This document shows, piece after piece, positions 47,130 to 59,300 of a stretch of 64,000 nucleotides of DNA; the stretch's first letter is position 1, and each line of letters starts with the position of its first letter. Under the pieces are notes generated by a model. The model had not been told where the DNA came from, searched no databases, and was given only the letters and a program-made list of their open reading frames with translations. Made by a program: the position numbers and the translations under genes. The stretch lies in contig NC_090981.1 in NCBI RefSeq assembly GCF_040807025.1, positions 70,069,645 to 70,133,644 of the forward strand. Reading direction: 5' to 3'. The DNA comes from Struthio camelus. Its lineage: Eukaryota > Chordata > Aves > Struthioniformes > Struthionidae.

Positions 47130-47660
47130 CCCTCCCGATTTCGGGACCGCTTCCCCCCGGCAGCCCCCCGTGTTGGCAGCCCCTCGGCCCACGGCCCCCT
47201 GCCGCCCCGCACCGCTGCCCCACGGCCCCCCACTGCCCCACGGCCTCCACCCACGGCCCCCCGCCACCCCCTGCCCCCCGCACTGCTGCCCCACAGCCCT
47301 CTGCTGCCCCACAGCCCCCCGCCAGCCCGCACCGCTGCCCCACGGCTCCCCACCACCCCACGGCCCCCTTGCCGCTCTGCACCACTGCCCCACGGCCCCC
47401 CGCTGCCCCACAGCCCCCCACCAGTCCACACCACAGCCCCACGGCCCCCCTGCCACTCCGCACCACTGCCCCATGGCCCCCACCGCCCCATGCCCCCCCG
47501 CCGCTCCATACCGCTGCCCCACAGCCCCCTGCCACCACCCCACTGCCCCACGGCCCCACAGCCCCATGGCCCCCTGCCGCTCCGCACCGCTGCCCCATGG
47601 CCCCACGGCCCCCCCGCCACCCCACGGCCCCCCGCTGCCCCCCGCGGCCGCGGCAGCCCC
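47130..47660. repeat. C-rich minisatellite ('gctgccccacggccccc')
   Basis: About 500 bp of imperfect units 'ccgctgccccacggccccc'. It is C-rich on the plus strand and G-rich on the RAX/CPLX4 strand. Long stop-free frames here are repeat by-products. Confidence 0.88.
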
Positions 47661-47839
47661 GTCCCTGCGCCGCAGCCAAGCTCTGGCCGGGCGGCGGGCG
47701 CCAGCCCCACGGCGCCCAGCCCTGCGCCGGCTCCGGTCGCCGCAGCGGCGCCCGAGTCCAGGCTGGTCCCTGGGCAGGGCGGGTGAGCGCGGCTCGGCTC
47801 CGGGGCCGCCCCGCGCGGGTCCCCCCACCGCTCCCCTCC

Positions 47840-48030
47840 GCCGGCCCCGACGTTTTTTTGGAATCTCATTAATCGCTTGTTTGGTGACTCTGATTGCACT
47901 TTCTCCTTTGACCCTTTAAACCGTGAAAATGCTGATCCTATATGTGCTGACGAATTTAATTAGCTCCGTTAAACCACCAGATGCTTTCAATAAGATTTTC
48001 GGGATGTCCCAGGCACATTTTAATTCAGAG
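47840..48030. promoter_or_regulatory. Candidate conserved noncoding element upstream of RAX (b)
   Basis: An AT-rich unique window just past the C-rich minisatellite. It carries CTCATTAATCG, CTCCTTTGACC and TTTAATTAGC motifs, suggesting homeodomain and TCF/nuclear-receptor type sites. It lies about 6.2 kb upstream of RAX. Conservation cannot be tested here. Confidence 0.35.
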
Positions 48031-48039
48031 GTCGCAAGC

Positions 48040-51000
48040 CCGAGACGTGTTTCCTGTGGCACTTGAGAGACGAGCTAGCTCAGCCTGCAACGCGGGGCGC
48101 CGGTACGAGACCCCTACCCGGGGCGCACAGCCGCCCAGGGAGACGGAGTCATCCTCGCTGGCCGGCGGCTGGCAACCCTTGTAGTTACTCTGTGGAAAGA
48201 CCTGCTCAATCCGCCCGCTGGTCTTTTACCATCAACAACCGAAATCCTCATCGTACGAGAGGAGGATGGCCCAAGAGGCAGCTCGGGCCAGAGGCCTTAG
48301 GGTTTTAGGCAGAGCGCTAGGGTTTGAGTTAACGCATGCCGACTTGGGTGAACGGTCTGATGAAAGGTTTTCTCCGCGACGGCAATTATCTGACGATAAG
48401 TCCCCCGGAAAACGTGAAGGAGGTAAACTTGACCAGGTTTATATTCCTAAGAAAGGAGCAAGGAGGACGAAGAGGAACACGCACCCGTTCTTGGGGACTG
48501 CAACGAGGGAAATATTTGACAGCAGCTTTTTACCGCTTCTTTGCAGTTTGCACTTGAGCAGCCGCTGCCCAGAGAGCTTTTCCAGGGCCGTCCCTCGGCC
48601 CAGGCGCCGCGCGCTGCGCCGTGGCGGGGCGGACGGCCGCGCTGCCGCCATGTCCCCCGGCCTGGCCTCCAGCGCCGGGTGGGAGCTGGGCGGCTGGCTG
48701 CCCCGCGGGGACGGGGACGGGGACGGGGGCGGGTGGCCGTGCGGGGCCGGGTTGAGCCGGCAGTCCAGATTGCCAAGGACGTTCGTGTGAGCGGAAGAAA
48801 CCTTTCTGGCCAGCAAGCTAAACCGACCTTCGAGGGTTGCTTGCCCTTTGCCAGGGCTGCGCCGGCCCCCACGGCGACCCGGAGCAGACTGGGACAGCGG
48901 GGTCCGCTGGGCGTCACAGCAGCCCTGCAGCCGCACCGGGGCACTCATTTACAAACCCAGCATCCTGCTTATATTAACAACTAGAACAAGACACAAAGAT
49001 CAGAGATTTTTGTAGCTTCTGAAGGTTCCTTCTAAGCTTTCTTTTGCTATGAAACCCCTGTTGGAGGATATATTTTTCTGCTAAACAGCATTGCAGAAAT
49101 GGGCAGAGCCCCCGTGCAGGAGGCCGCCCTCCCTCCCCTCTGCACCCCTCCTCGAGGGGAGAGGGACCACCTTCTGCCAACAGTATCAGCAGAAGAAGGC
49201 ACGCAGGCGGTGCAGCGCGTACACCCCTCCAGCGCTGACCTGGTTTCCCTCTGCTGCCTGCGCTGCTGCTTCACCCGCCTCCTAACTCGGACAGCAGGAG
49301 CAGAGGGGCTGAAGTGATCTGCAGTGGGTTTGCCCTACACGTTATTTTCACTTCTCATCCGATTTTTAAAATAAGCCTGATATCCAGAAAGATGTGCTGC
49401 ATGTCCTGTCCCTCCCTCCGAGTCACCAGCAAGTAGAGGAAGCAAGAGGTTCACCCGTGTCAACCTTAACACGGACAAGTCTCTCCGCCTCGTCCCTAGT
49501 CACCCTTTCTCAAACACCCTTCACATCCCAGCGCTGAGGAAGCACCTGCGGGCCAGGCTGGGGCTGTGCGCGGTGGTGCTAGACACTGGGGACCTGCAGG
49601 AAGAGGCACCCAGAGGACCACCCAGCGGACAGGGAAGGCGGCAGGACTGACCCCACACAGTCACTCCCTGGCACGCAAACTGTAGGTGCCAGCTCCGTTT
49701 TACATCTTGCTCTACATGTACACAAGGACTCTCGCCTTGCTTTAGCCACTAGCAAATTGGCCACACTCAGGGAATCCAGTACTAGAAATTATCTACCTCT
49801 GGCTCTGGAGGCCATCCCAGAGGGGGGGTTTGTTCAGAGCTCCTCTCCTCAATCCATCAACGTGATCAAAGCAATCTGCACGTGGCTTCTACAGGTCCCG
49901 GCCAGTAATTTCCATGTTGCTGCTGATTCCCCAAGTGCTGGAGGTGAGTCTCGCCGAGTGACTTCTGACTAGGGCGAAGCAGGGAGGGGTCTCGTTCTTC
50001 CCTTGGCTCAGCAGCAGAGAGTCCTACTCACTGTCCTTCATCTCTTCCCAGCCACCTCGGCGGCACACGGTGACGAGCAGGCCTGCAAGGTTGCAGCTGT
50101 AATGGGTTGTTTCGGTGCCCGAAACGGGCAGCAGGGCCTGGAGGCCGTGCTGAGAGCTGCTTGTGCCCGGCAGGTTGCACCATGGGTTGCCTGGGGGCTC
50201 CAAGAAATAATACTGCCTGTAATTCTGCGCTTACCATCTTCTTTTTGTTCAAAATGAAAGTGGTAGCCTCAGGACCCACGCTCCTACCACCCAGAAATGC
50301 TGTACACAAGCAGGAGCATTTCAGTGCGTGCCTGGGGAGTGGTTTCGGGTAGGTTTGTCTGTGCCCTGTGCAGTCCATCGGGGAAAAACCGGCGATCAGC
50401 TTGAACTACTAGAAAAGATACTGGTAGAAAACAGACAAAAGACATTAAAAAATAGAGGTATTTGCCCAAATAGAGGTATTTGCCCAAATAAAGTAATAAG
50501 AACGAACCATATAGGACATAGAGCCATTTGCCGCCCTCCCTGTTCTGTTGCAGCCATGGAGAAGGGCACCATGATACCCACTGGTGGGAAAACGGGCTTT
50601 TTAAGGTTTGGCCAATTTTTTCCAGCCTTTTTTTTTTTTCCCCCGTCAAAGAGTCTGTTGTATTTGCTGTGCCAGTGCTGTGGGAGAAGGTAACAGGGCG
50701 ACCCTCCCCAGCAGCCCGGCGCCCAGTACCCCACCGGAGCGGGCAAGAGGTAACTTTCCCTCGCCCCACCGCCCCCGGCCTTGCTGCAGAGGTAGCTTTG
50801 CCAAAAAGGAGGATTTGTCCTTCTTTGCCAAGGGAGTAGTAAAGCAGCGCAGGCATGGCACAGGCTCACATCCTCGCTGAGATCTGCGGGTGTCTGAGCC
50901 TTCGTGCTGCAGCCGTGGGCGATGATCCTCCCTGGCCGCGGGGAGCGCGGGAGCTGCTCTGCCGGGAGCTCGCTGCGCGGGAGCAGCACTGAGCAGGCGT

Positions 51001-51580
51001 TTGGGGGGGGATGTCGCTTCCCTGGTGCTGCCCGCTGAAAACAGCTTTAGCAAGCGCAGGCTGCCGTGTCTCCGCAGCAGTATTACCCCCGCCCAGGAGC
51101 CGCGGCTGGAGCTGTGGGCACCCCAGCCTGGAGCAGCCGTCCAGCTGCCAGCCTTGCTCTGTCCAGGCCTGCAGCGGCGAGAGATGCTGCCTGGGCAGCT
51201 GGATGGCACGGCTACGTCCTCTCAGGGCGAGAAGGACTAATGCAGGCAATAAAGGTGTTTGCGAGACATGGGCTAAGTTGCCAGGTACAAAGGCGGGTGT
51301 TTTTCCTGTACCTAATACTGGAGACACCCAGTTGTTTCTCTCTTAGGACCTCTACAACCCCCAGGAGATCTCCCTTCAGTGGTGGGACCCTCCAGAAAGC
51401 TGGTCAGCAGGACAGCCCAAGAGGCTCTCAGCAAAGCACTGCAGATCACTGGGGCTTGGCAGAGCCACCCCCGTTCCCGGGGCCGGGGCGCGCGACCGAG
51501 TCCAGGCAAAGGGGACTCAGCCCAGAGCGGGTCTCTGCTACGGCGCGCACTGAGGCAGTTACGTTTGCTCCTTGCAAACC
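48040..51580. other. RAX-CPLX4 intergenic DNA
   Basis: Mixed composition with a GC-rich island near 48540-48780 and a two-copy 18-bp tandem repeat at 50453-50488. No conserved exon or known mobile element is recognised. Confidence 0.45.
50453..50488 (+). repeat. Two-copy 18-bp tandem repeat
   Basis: The unit 'tagaggtatttgcccaaa' occurs twice head to tail with no differences. Confidence 0.9.
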
Positions 51581-51585
51581 AATAC

Positions 51586-51795
51586 CAGAGAGAGAGAGAG
51601 AGAGAGAAAAAGGAAGGGAAGGAAGGAAGGAGAAAGATGAGTGAAAGAAAGAAAGGAAGAAAAAGAGAGAGAAAGAAAAAGAAGAAAAGAAAAAGAGAAA
51701 AGAAAAGAGAAAAAGGATAAAAGAGAGAGAAAGGAGCGAGAGAGATGGAATGAAGGAAGACAAGAAAGAATGAAATAAAAAAAGAACAAGAAGGA
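51586..51795 (+). repeat. Polypurine tract
   Basis: About 200 bp of almost pure A/G on the plus strand (GAGA, GGAAGGAA, GAAAGA runs), with a smaller (GA)n run at about 51880-51896. Such homopurine tracts can form triplex DNA. Confidence 0.93.
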
Positions 51796-51899
51796 CAAAC
51801 CATATTTAGTGCATTTATTCATTTCAAATGAATATTTTTACTTGGTTGGGGGGAGACAGACAGAAAGCAAAAGCAAGCGAGAGAGAGAGAGAGAGACAT

Positions 51900-53005
51900 T
51901 TAAAATCTGGTAGGAAGGTGCTACGTGTGCTCATTTGCCAATGTCATTCACAGACTAGATCTCAGAGAACTTGTCCTTCATTTTGCCCCACGCGGGCTGC
52001 TCGGGCGCCTGGCCCCGCCGGCCGGGTACCCTGCCCGGCACCCACGTCCGCCGCCGCCGCCGCCGTCTGGCATCAGCCCTGCTGCGTGCCGGCGGCGACC
52101 ACCACAGCACCCGCCTAAGTTTTCCCCAGGAAAAACCTGAATAACAGCGAAGAAAATTGTGCCAAACCTGGCACCACTGCTGGTCCCAGGGACTCAGCCC
52201 GATCTAACAGCAGGGAAAGCCGTGAGTTTTCTCGGGGTCTAGGTGCTCTGCCAGGGCAGAGTCTGTCCCAGGTGGGCCACGTTTATGCTTCGGCTTTGTG
52301 TGGGTATTTTTAAATGCTTTTAACTCTTACAGTAAATATGGTGAGCTCATTTTAGCTCGTACCAGTTGTGTGCTGGTACCACAAGCCCCAGATTTTGGCA
52401 CAAATAGCAGCAAAGCAAAGGGCCACTGCACTGCACTTGCGGACCAAGGGGCTGCGAAGCTGAAGCAGTCTGGGAAGTCCACGTCGCTCACCACTCGTGG
52501 GCCTCTGCTGGTTACCAAGCCTCGGTTTCCTACCAGGCCCTGCTCAGTTCCACACGCGATAACACTTTGACCCAAACTATATGATTCTATGCTTCAGCTT
52601 TTTCCTTATTCTGTATTTAATGCAGAGGTAATCAAAAATAAAATAAAATTAAAAAAAAAGATCTTGCAGAAAATTTGAATATTGGTTTTGTTTCAAAATG
52701 TTTGGAACAGTTTTTTTTTAATTACATATATATATATATATTTATGTATTTTCTGAAAACAGTATTAAATGAGCGGTAACAGATATGTTGTTATACATCA
52801 GAAGCACAATTTTGGTTAGAAAATACATTTAGTAGCATTTCTGAGGACTTTTTGAAAAAATGAAAAAGGCACATTTTTTTCCCAAATAGTTGCTTACTAA
52901 GCCATTTTTTTCCATGGGGAAAAACATTTTGTTAAAAAAAAAAAGATGATCAGTTCCAACTTAGCACTAAGCAGTCACAGCACCCAAATGTTGACCCCCC
53001 GGAGG
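51900..53005. other. Intergenic DNA / CPLX4 3' flank
   Basis: No gene is recognised. A short (TA)n run lies near 52726-52742. ATTAAA-type hexamers on the minus strand near 52614 and 52720 could serve CPLX4 polyadenylation, but neither can be chosen with confidence. Confidence 0.4.
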
Positions 53006-53012
53006 TGTCAAA

Positions 53013-53013
53013 G

Positions 53014-53054
<41 letters not shown>
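53013..53054. repeat. (GTCT)n(CT)n microsatellite in the CPLX4 3' UTR
   Basis: About six to seven GTCT units are followed by a (CT)n run, roughly 110 bases after the CPLX4 stop codon. In the transcript it would read GAGA then AGAC repeats. Confidence 0.93.
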
Positions 53055-53160
53055 TTTATATTTACATTTGCTGCTGCATAGCTCAGTGGCGTTCTCTGCT
53101 GGCCCTCACCCCGCAGCCCCCATGAGACAAGGTTGAATTCACCCAGAGGTGGCATCTCTT

Positions 53161-53388
53161 CTACATCACCGAACATTTCTGCTCAGCAGCCTGCTTCATC
53201 TCTGTGAAGGTAGCTTGAGCCTTTTCTTTGAGTGCATCCATGTCCATATTCTGAATGTTCTGCAACTGTCCCAGGATAGAGTCCTTGTCCTCTTCCTCCA
53301 CCTGATCTTCTGCCACCATTTTCTGAAGGTCTTCTGGCAAACCAACATCATCTCCAGCCATCTGTATTTGGTTCTCATCCAGTTCACT
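53161..53388 (-). CDS. CPLX4: Complexin-4, last coding exon (gene partial)
   Basis: Complexin 4 binds assembled SNARE complexes and tunes vesicle release at retinal ribbon synapses. Only the final coding exon is seen. It has acceptor TATCAG, then 75 codons from [21 protein letters not shown] through [19 protein letters not shown] and [18 protein letters not shown], and a TAG stop (complement of 53161-53163). The CaaX box CSVM fits the farnesylated membrane anchor of complexin 3/4. The wording [14 protein letters not shown] and the end CSVM match CPLX4 rather than CPLX3, and adjacency to RAX agrees with human 18q21. The exons for the N-terminus and the SNARE-binding helix were looked for at 53.4-64 kb and not found. 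They probably lie beyond the right edge. Confidence 0.93.
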   Translation of the reverse strand, partial: SELDENQIQMAGDDVGLPEDLQKMVAEDQVEEEDKDSILGQLQNIQNMDMDALKEKAQATFTEMKQAAEQKCSVM

Positions 53389-56300
53389 CTGATACAAAAA
53401 CAGAGACAGAAAATAAAAACAATACATGACAGTATTTTCTGTTTCTGCTAGTCTAGGATCTAAAGCAACTACCCTGATTTCTGCGGGGTGGGAGGGGAGG
53501 GGCCTTTAGTAGGAGTTGAATCAAATGCACAGACTGTTCAATTGAAGTTTTTTAGATGTGACTTATGAATTCAGGGTCTGAACGAGCCCCCATCCAAGCG
53601 GTAGGATTCTTCAAAAAAAAAGGTCAACTGTATTTCTTCGAAGGGTTTCAGCAGGGTTACAACTGAAGCCATCTGTATCACATGCCTTTTTTGGAAAACT
53701 TTCCTGTGATTCCACTACAAGTTACTTTAATTCAGCTTTTTGGCCCTGATCCACCAAGGACATGCTGCAGGACATACTGTCTAAGCAGTCGTCTGCTCTG
53801 CGATTTGGCGCATGAGGCGAAAGCTCTAGAGGAACTGCCTGGCTGCCCTTCCCCTAATTGTCTTGTGGCAATATTTTTGGATATTGGTACCTACTTAAAA
53901 CCTCCCACCCGCAGCCCCCACCCCCAACCCCATGGATGTGTGGGTCCTGCTCAGGAGGCGGCAGGGCCTGGTGCACCTCGGTAGAGCTCCCACCACCAGG
54001 CTCAGCGCCGTCCCAGCTCAGTGACCTCCCCTAGCAGGAAGAACAGCTGAGGCCGAGCTGCAGGTGCATGAGCCACGGGCTGCGCTTGGGCTATCCTCCG
54101 CTTCAGCACCAGCTGCTTTGGGCTTTGCAATTTTTGTGTGTTTAAAAAACAACTTCCTCTAGGCCAATTAAGAGATTATACTTTTAAACAAAAAACTACT
54201 CTGCGCTCCGCGTGTATGCCCAGATGGTTGTAGTTGTGCATTTGTAATGCTTACAGGATATACATTAGATCCTGGAAAATGCAGCCCATGTGTCAATTTT
54301 GCAGGACTCAAACAAAAAAAAAGAATAAAACTATTGGTATTTCAGTGGTCTGCTGGAAAACGTCCAGGAGTCAGAAGGACGTGGGTGTTGTTGAGCAGTG
54401 CAGGTTAACTTCCTAGAAACCGGCCACTGGAATATCATGCTAGATTATCGGTTCCCTCCTCCTAGTTTAGAAAGTCAGCTCACTTTTCCTGCCATTTCTT
54501 TTGAGGCAATTGCTGAACTTCTGTTAATTCAACCTACTGATGACATTCAGTATTTTATTAGCTCAAAATAAGTATGGAGTTTGCCTGCCAGATCACTTTT
54601 TCATTTTTGTTACAGTTGGGGAGATAAAATAATCAGCAATTTTTAAAAAAAGTGTGAACCTGAGCTACTAAATTACATACATTTTGCTTAACGGGAAATA
54701 TGGCCCTCTTTCTAATGCAAACCTAACAGCCACTGGGTTTTATTTGATTCGTGTTATTGCTTGTCACCTTTTGTATTAGAGGCTGGATCAGCAGGTGAAT
54801 TCACCATACAGATATCTGTATTGAAATATATGGGTAGCAACAGGGCTGTAATCCTGAACAGACTCTCTTGCCAGTCAAAAAACCCAGATGCTTTACACAC
54901 AGGTATACAGCGAGGTCTTAAAAAGTTTATTGCAGCAAGGTCTCTCACAAACAACACAAACCCTTACGAACGTCACCAGCGTTTTGTTCAATACTGCAAC
55001 GTCACTCTGGTCACACTCATCTGGAACCCTTTTTTCTACGCCTCTTTTCGAATTTCATCATGGAGGGTCTTTTTATTGCTTTTGTCTTTCATATACTTTT
55101 TGTTCAAAAGCAGGACAAAAAGAGAATGCTCAAACTGTACAAAATTTCACATTAAAACAGAAAGCATTTCAGCTTGGAGTCCTACCATTTCAGAAGCTAG
55201 ACGTACTGAAGGGCTTCTGACGCAAGTCACGTCTGAAAAGCTTTCCAGGTTTTAAGTGAACACTAACAGGAGCCTGCTAACCAGTTTGGGACTTTACAGT
55301 GAAGTATCTTCTACCTAGAACTTCCCAAAAAAACAAAACTCACACAGTTCCAAGAAACTTAGAAAAGAATGAATGGAAAAAATGTCTCTCTCGTCCCTAA
55401 ACCACATGTCCAAACCGTATCTAGGTCTTCAGTTGGCATCTCTGGGGTGTGATGAAAAGCAGGGGCTGCCTGGTACATAATCAGAGCACTGTTGCAGCGC
55501 TGGTAAGTGGGGTAATAGGAGGACTTAGACAACAAAAGAGGATGAAGCCTGGGCATGAGTTTGAGAAAGCGAAAGGAGACAAGGGAAGGACCTGGTTAAG
55601 CAATTAAAAGGGCTGAGCGGCTGTAAGAGCTATACCCGCTTGCTTCCTGCCTGCCTGCTGAAACGCTCTAGCAGTGGGGCTATGTCAATTTTTCAAACAA
55701 TGGTGATTTTGTTCACATTTTGCGGTGGATTCTGATGGATCCAGTGCTCATAAGAACGGGATATTTTGACACAGTTCACACATCAAAGATAAGCATTAAT
55801 GCCTCATTACATCTCCAAAATGAAGCATGACAGCAGCAAAGGCCTGATATGAATAAGCAGCAATGCTGTCAGCAGGAGGTGTTTTTGCGAGTGAGAGGGG
55901 TCCTGGGTTTGCACGAATGAATGAATGTAAGAATGAATGAAAGCGCGTGCATGAGCATTGGCTGTGTAGTTTTAGGCCTTAGCAAGGAGACGAGCAGACG
56001 GCTCTGTTTGACTGCATAGCCGCTGTTCACTGCCATAGATATATATTTGCACAATATTACGTTTGTGATGACTATACTTCTCTTTAACCTGACTTCCCCC
56101 ATATCTCTTGTGAAAAATATGGGGAGATGTATCATGAGTGTTACTGGTGTGTGGCTAAAAGGGGTGAGGCCATCTCTTAACCCCTTCAGCTGTGGGTTGT
56201 TGCCATCAGAGTTGTGGGAGCTAGAAACAGCATCCCAATCCGCAGAAGTACTCTGTATTAACTGTGTAGCATAAGCCATGTGTTAAGCTTTTAATCACCA

Positions 56301-59300
56301 AGCCCGGCTATCAGAAGGGTTAACTGTTTTGAGAGTCTCCCAAGTAGCAGTAGAAAATGATAATAAAAGATATTGGGTTAATTACTCACACAGGTCCGTT
56401 AAGCAGCCAATCGCACGTTGACCACCCTTTAGCTCTGTCAATAATTTAAGACATCCTCACTGTGCACTACTGTATATTGGAGCAATGGCCGTGTGACACA
56501 CACAAAGGACACTTCTGGAACAGGAATGATTATGTTTGGGCTGGTGCTGCACCGAAGGCCCCCATCCTACTGAAGTCTGAGACGTGATGCACAGCACAGT
56601 TTGGGGGCTCAAAGTGATCTCTGACCAGAGAGGACATTCAGACACGGTCTAAACTCGTACAATCTTGCTAACATCATTGAAATCCCACCCACTTCTACCG
56701 AGTTGGCGTTCAGCCTGGCCTTGAGTGGACCTAGTATCAGCTTCAACAGGGGAGGATCTCTCAAGAGCAAACCAAGAAGCACATAAGATGCATATGACTG
56801 CTTCTCTTTCTTCTGAGATTTTCAGTTCTGGCTCTGTTACTTTGACGTTTAAATGGAAACGCAGCATCGAGTATCTAAGTTGACCAGCTCTGAGCACTCA
56901 TACCTAAAAGCCTGGAGCAGGGACACCGTGCTGGAGACGCCTGGCAGTTCCAGACAGCAGCTTGCGGTGAGGGCGTGAGCAGGGCTGGCAGCTCCCCACT
57001 GCCCCACTGTACACACAAAGGTGGGGACTGGCCAGGGCTGAGCAGGAAATGGATGGAGATGAGAGGGGATCAGGAGACAAATCCAGAGGGTACCGCCCTC
57101 AGGAGAGGGGCAGCTGTGAGGGCCACGGGTGAATCCAAGCAGCCAAGTGGAACTGAGCTGCCTCCAGCGAGGAGCCTGCTGACCAAAATAAGACATTTCT
57201 TTTTTCTCTTTTATTGCAATTGTAACAAAATAACCTGCCCACATCTCCCCCAGGTACTCAGGAGACTCCCTGGGGTACGCGGCACGTGCTTGCCCTGAGG
57301 AAAGCGACAAGCGCTGTTTGCCCAAGGCTGGATACGGTTCCGACAGTGACGGATGGCCGGGCCGAACACCCCCACGCGGACTGCGGAGATCACCCAGAAC
57401 AGGCAGCGCTCGCAGGCAGGGCAGTGGGGGCCCTGCGGGTGGTCTCTCTGGCCCCTGATAATCATACCCTAGACCAGGTGGCCTCTCTCCCAATGGCTTT
57501 CATCTCCAGGTCTCTCTAAGTGCTCGGCCACCCTTTGATGACCACTGAGAACACAGAAGCAACATCTATTACTAGTAAATTAAATATGCCTGGCACCGGT
57601 CTCCGGCCCTGAGGCCAGCTGGCCTGGACAAACCCACTGATATGCTATTGAACGCTCTTGCCCTACAAAACAGGGTGGTCCCATCTAACCGCCTGCTGGG
57701 AATGCCTGTCCTATAACCTGTACCGGCCCTGGGAACTGCTTGGGAGAGTGCCCAGGCCAAAACTGGGCCAGAGACCATTCTGACAATTCAGCAGCCCAGA
57801 TGATAGAGTCCTGGTGCCCAGGACTGTTCCCTGACCCTGATTATGCAGCTGACGTAGTCCAGAGTCAGTGAGATCCGTTTTGTTACAGATATAATACAAT
57901 AGTCTTTTTTTTTTCATGAAGTCTGGTCATAGACAAGAGACGGAAGCTGACAGACTAATCTACACTGGAGCCAAAAGGTTTCCCAGCACCACCGAGCAAC
58001 GTAACGCTGTCCTTAGGTTTAGCCTCCTTCACAAAATTTACCTATGTGCAGGGGCCCTTAGGTAAGCGCATGAGGACCTGATCCCGTGATTTGCCACCTG
58101 TAACGCACTGGTTACGTACAAAATCAGAGCTCAACTGTGGCTTGGCCTGCAAGGGGGAATTTTGGCAAGGAACACGGCTGACGCGTACAGCCAAAGGGCA
58201 GTTCCCCCATGAGCAGTCCATCACACGAGTGAGGAGCCACAGGTGTGTCCACCAGCCTTTCCCTGCAAACACCCTCCCTGCACAGGAATCGGAGCTCGGC
58301 GGCCAGGGAAGGTGCGCGGTGGCCGTGTGACACCCAGCTGCCAGGGCACCATCAGGTCATTGCCTGAACCCACCTCACCGGGACCCCTTGACCGAGGGCC
58401 GGGGACCCTTGCAGCTCAGCCCTGGTCTGGTCCCGAGCTGTATCAGAGGTACGCCTGTGCCTGGCCCATCCCCTGCTGAACCCAACTTGTCGATCGGTTT
58501 TCCAGGGTGGACCTTGCCTTCCCTGATGATGGTGCTGGACCCATGACTAGCTTGGCCCTGCCTGCCACAGTCTGAATTGGTGGGGCTGTGGCTCCCAGTG
58601 AGGGCGCATCCAGCGCCAGCTCCCGGGCTCCTGGCTCAGCCCATGGGAGCACCTCACTCCTGCTGCTCACCAGCATCCACACTGTACCTTCCTTTTCCCC
58701 CGTGGAGCCACAGCTGGGCCTCTCGGGCCTGTCATGGGCCCATACACTTTTTTTGATAACATCTACTGACTAAACATGTGGCTCTTCAGGGAAAGCACAG
58801 GGGAGACAAGGCCAATTTCCAAACTTAAATGGCTTTCAGCATCTTTTTGATTGCCGTACATCGTAAAGAGATAGCCACTAGGACTATCTTATTTCCTTGC
58901 TTGACCGTCTCTATTGTATTTACTTGTTATTACTGCTATCTCGTTCCTGATTCTAGACATTGAGTTTCTCAAAGTAACAGCATAGTTATTGCAGTTGGTC
59001 AGTCTGGTCCCACACTACCGATATTTTCGATGAAAGCCTTTCAGTAAACAAGCCTCAACTAATGAGACCAAGAACAGTCTCCAGCTGACTAGCTTTTGAA
59101 ATATAACTTACGATGGAACATCTATTTTCACCTGATCTTAGGTAGCAGATCCCCCCACAAAAGTGACACTGCCCTGCGGTGTGGGTGTGGAAGAACAACT
59201 CACGAGAATATAAGTTGGCCGGATCGATGTAAGCAGCTTGCAGCGTCAGGCAAAAATTAATGTTCAAAACAGGCAGTAATAATGCACTGTGCTTTGTACG

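Noticed and set aside
46589-47899. Cys/Val-rich open frames on the minus strand ([10 protein letters not shown])
   Set aside because: This is translation of the CA/CG microsatellite and the adjoining C-rich repeat. The cysteine pattern follows the dinucleotide period.
57540-58780. GC-richer block inside the presumed CPLX4 intron, considered as an old LTR-type or DNA-transposon copy
   Set aside because: No paired terminal repeats, target-site duplication or protein remnant could be identified by eye. Left unassigned.
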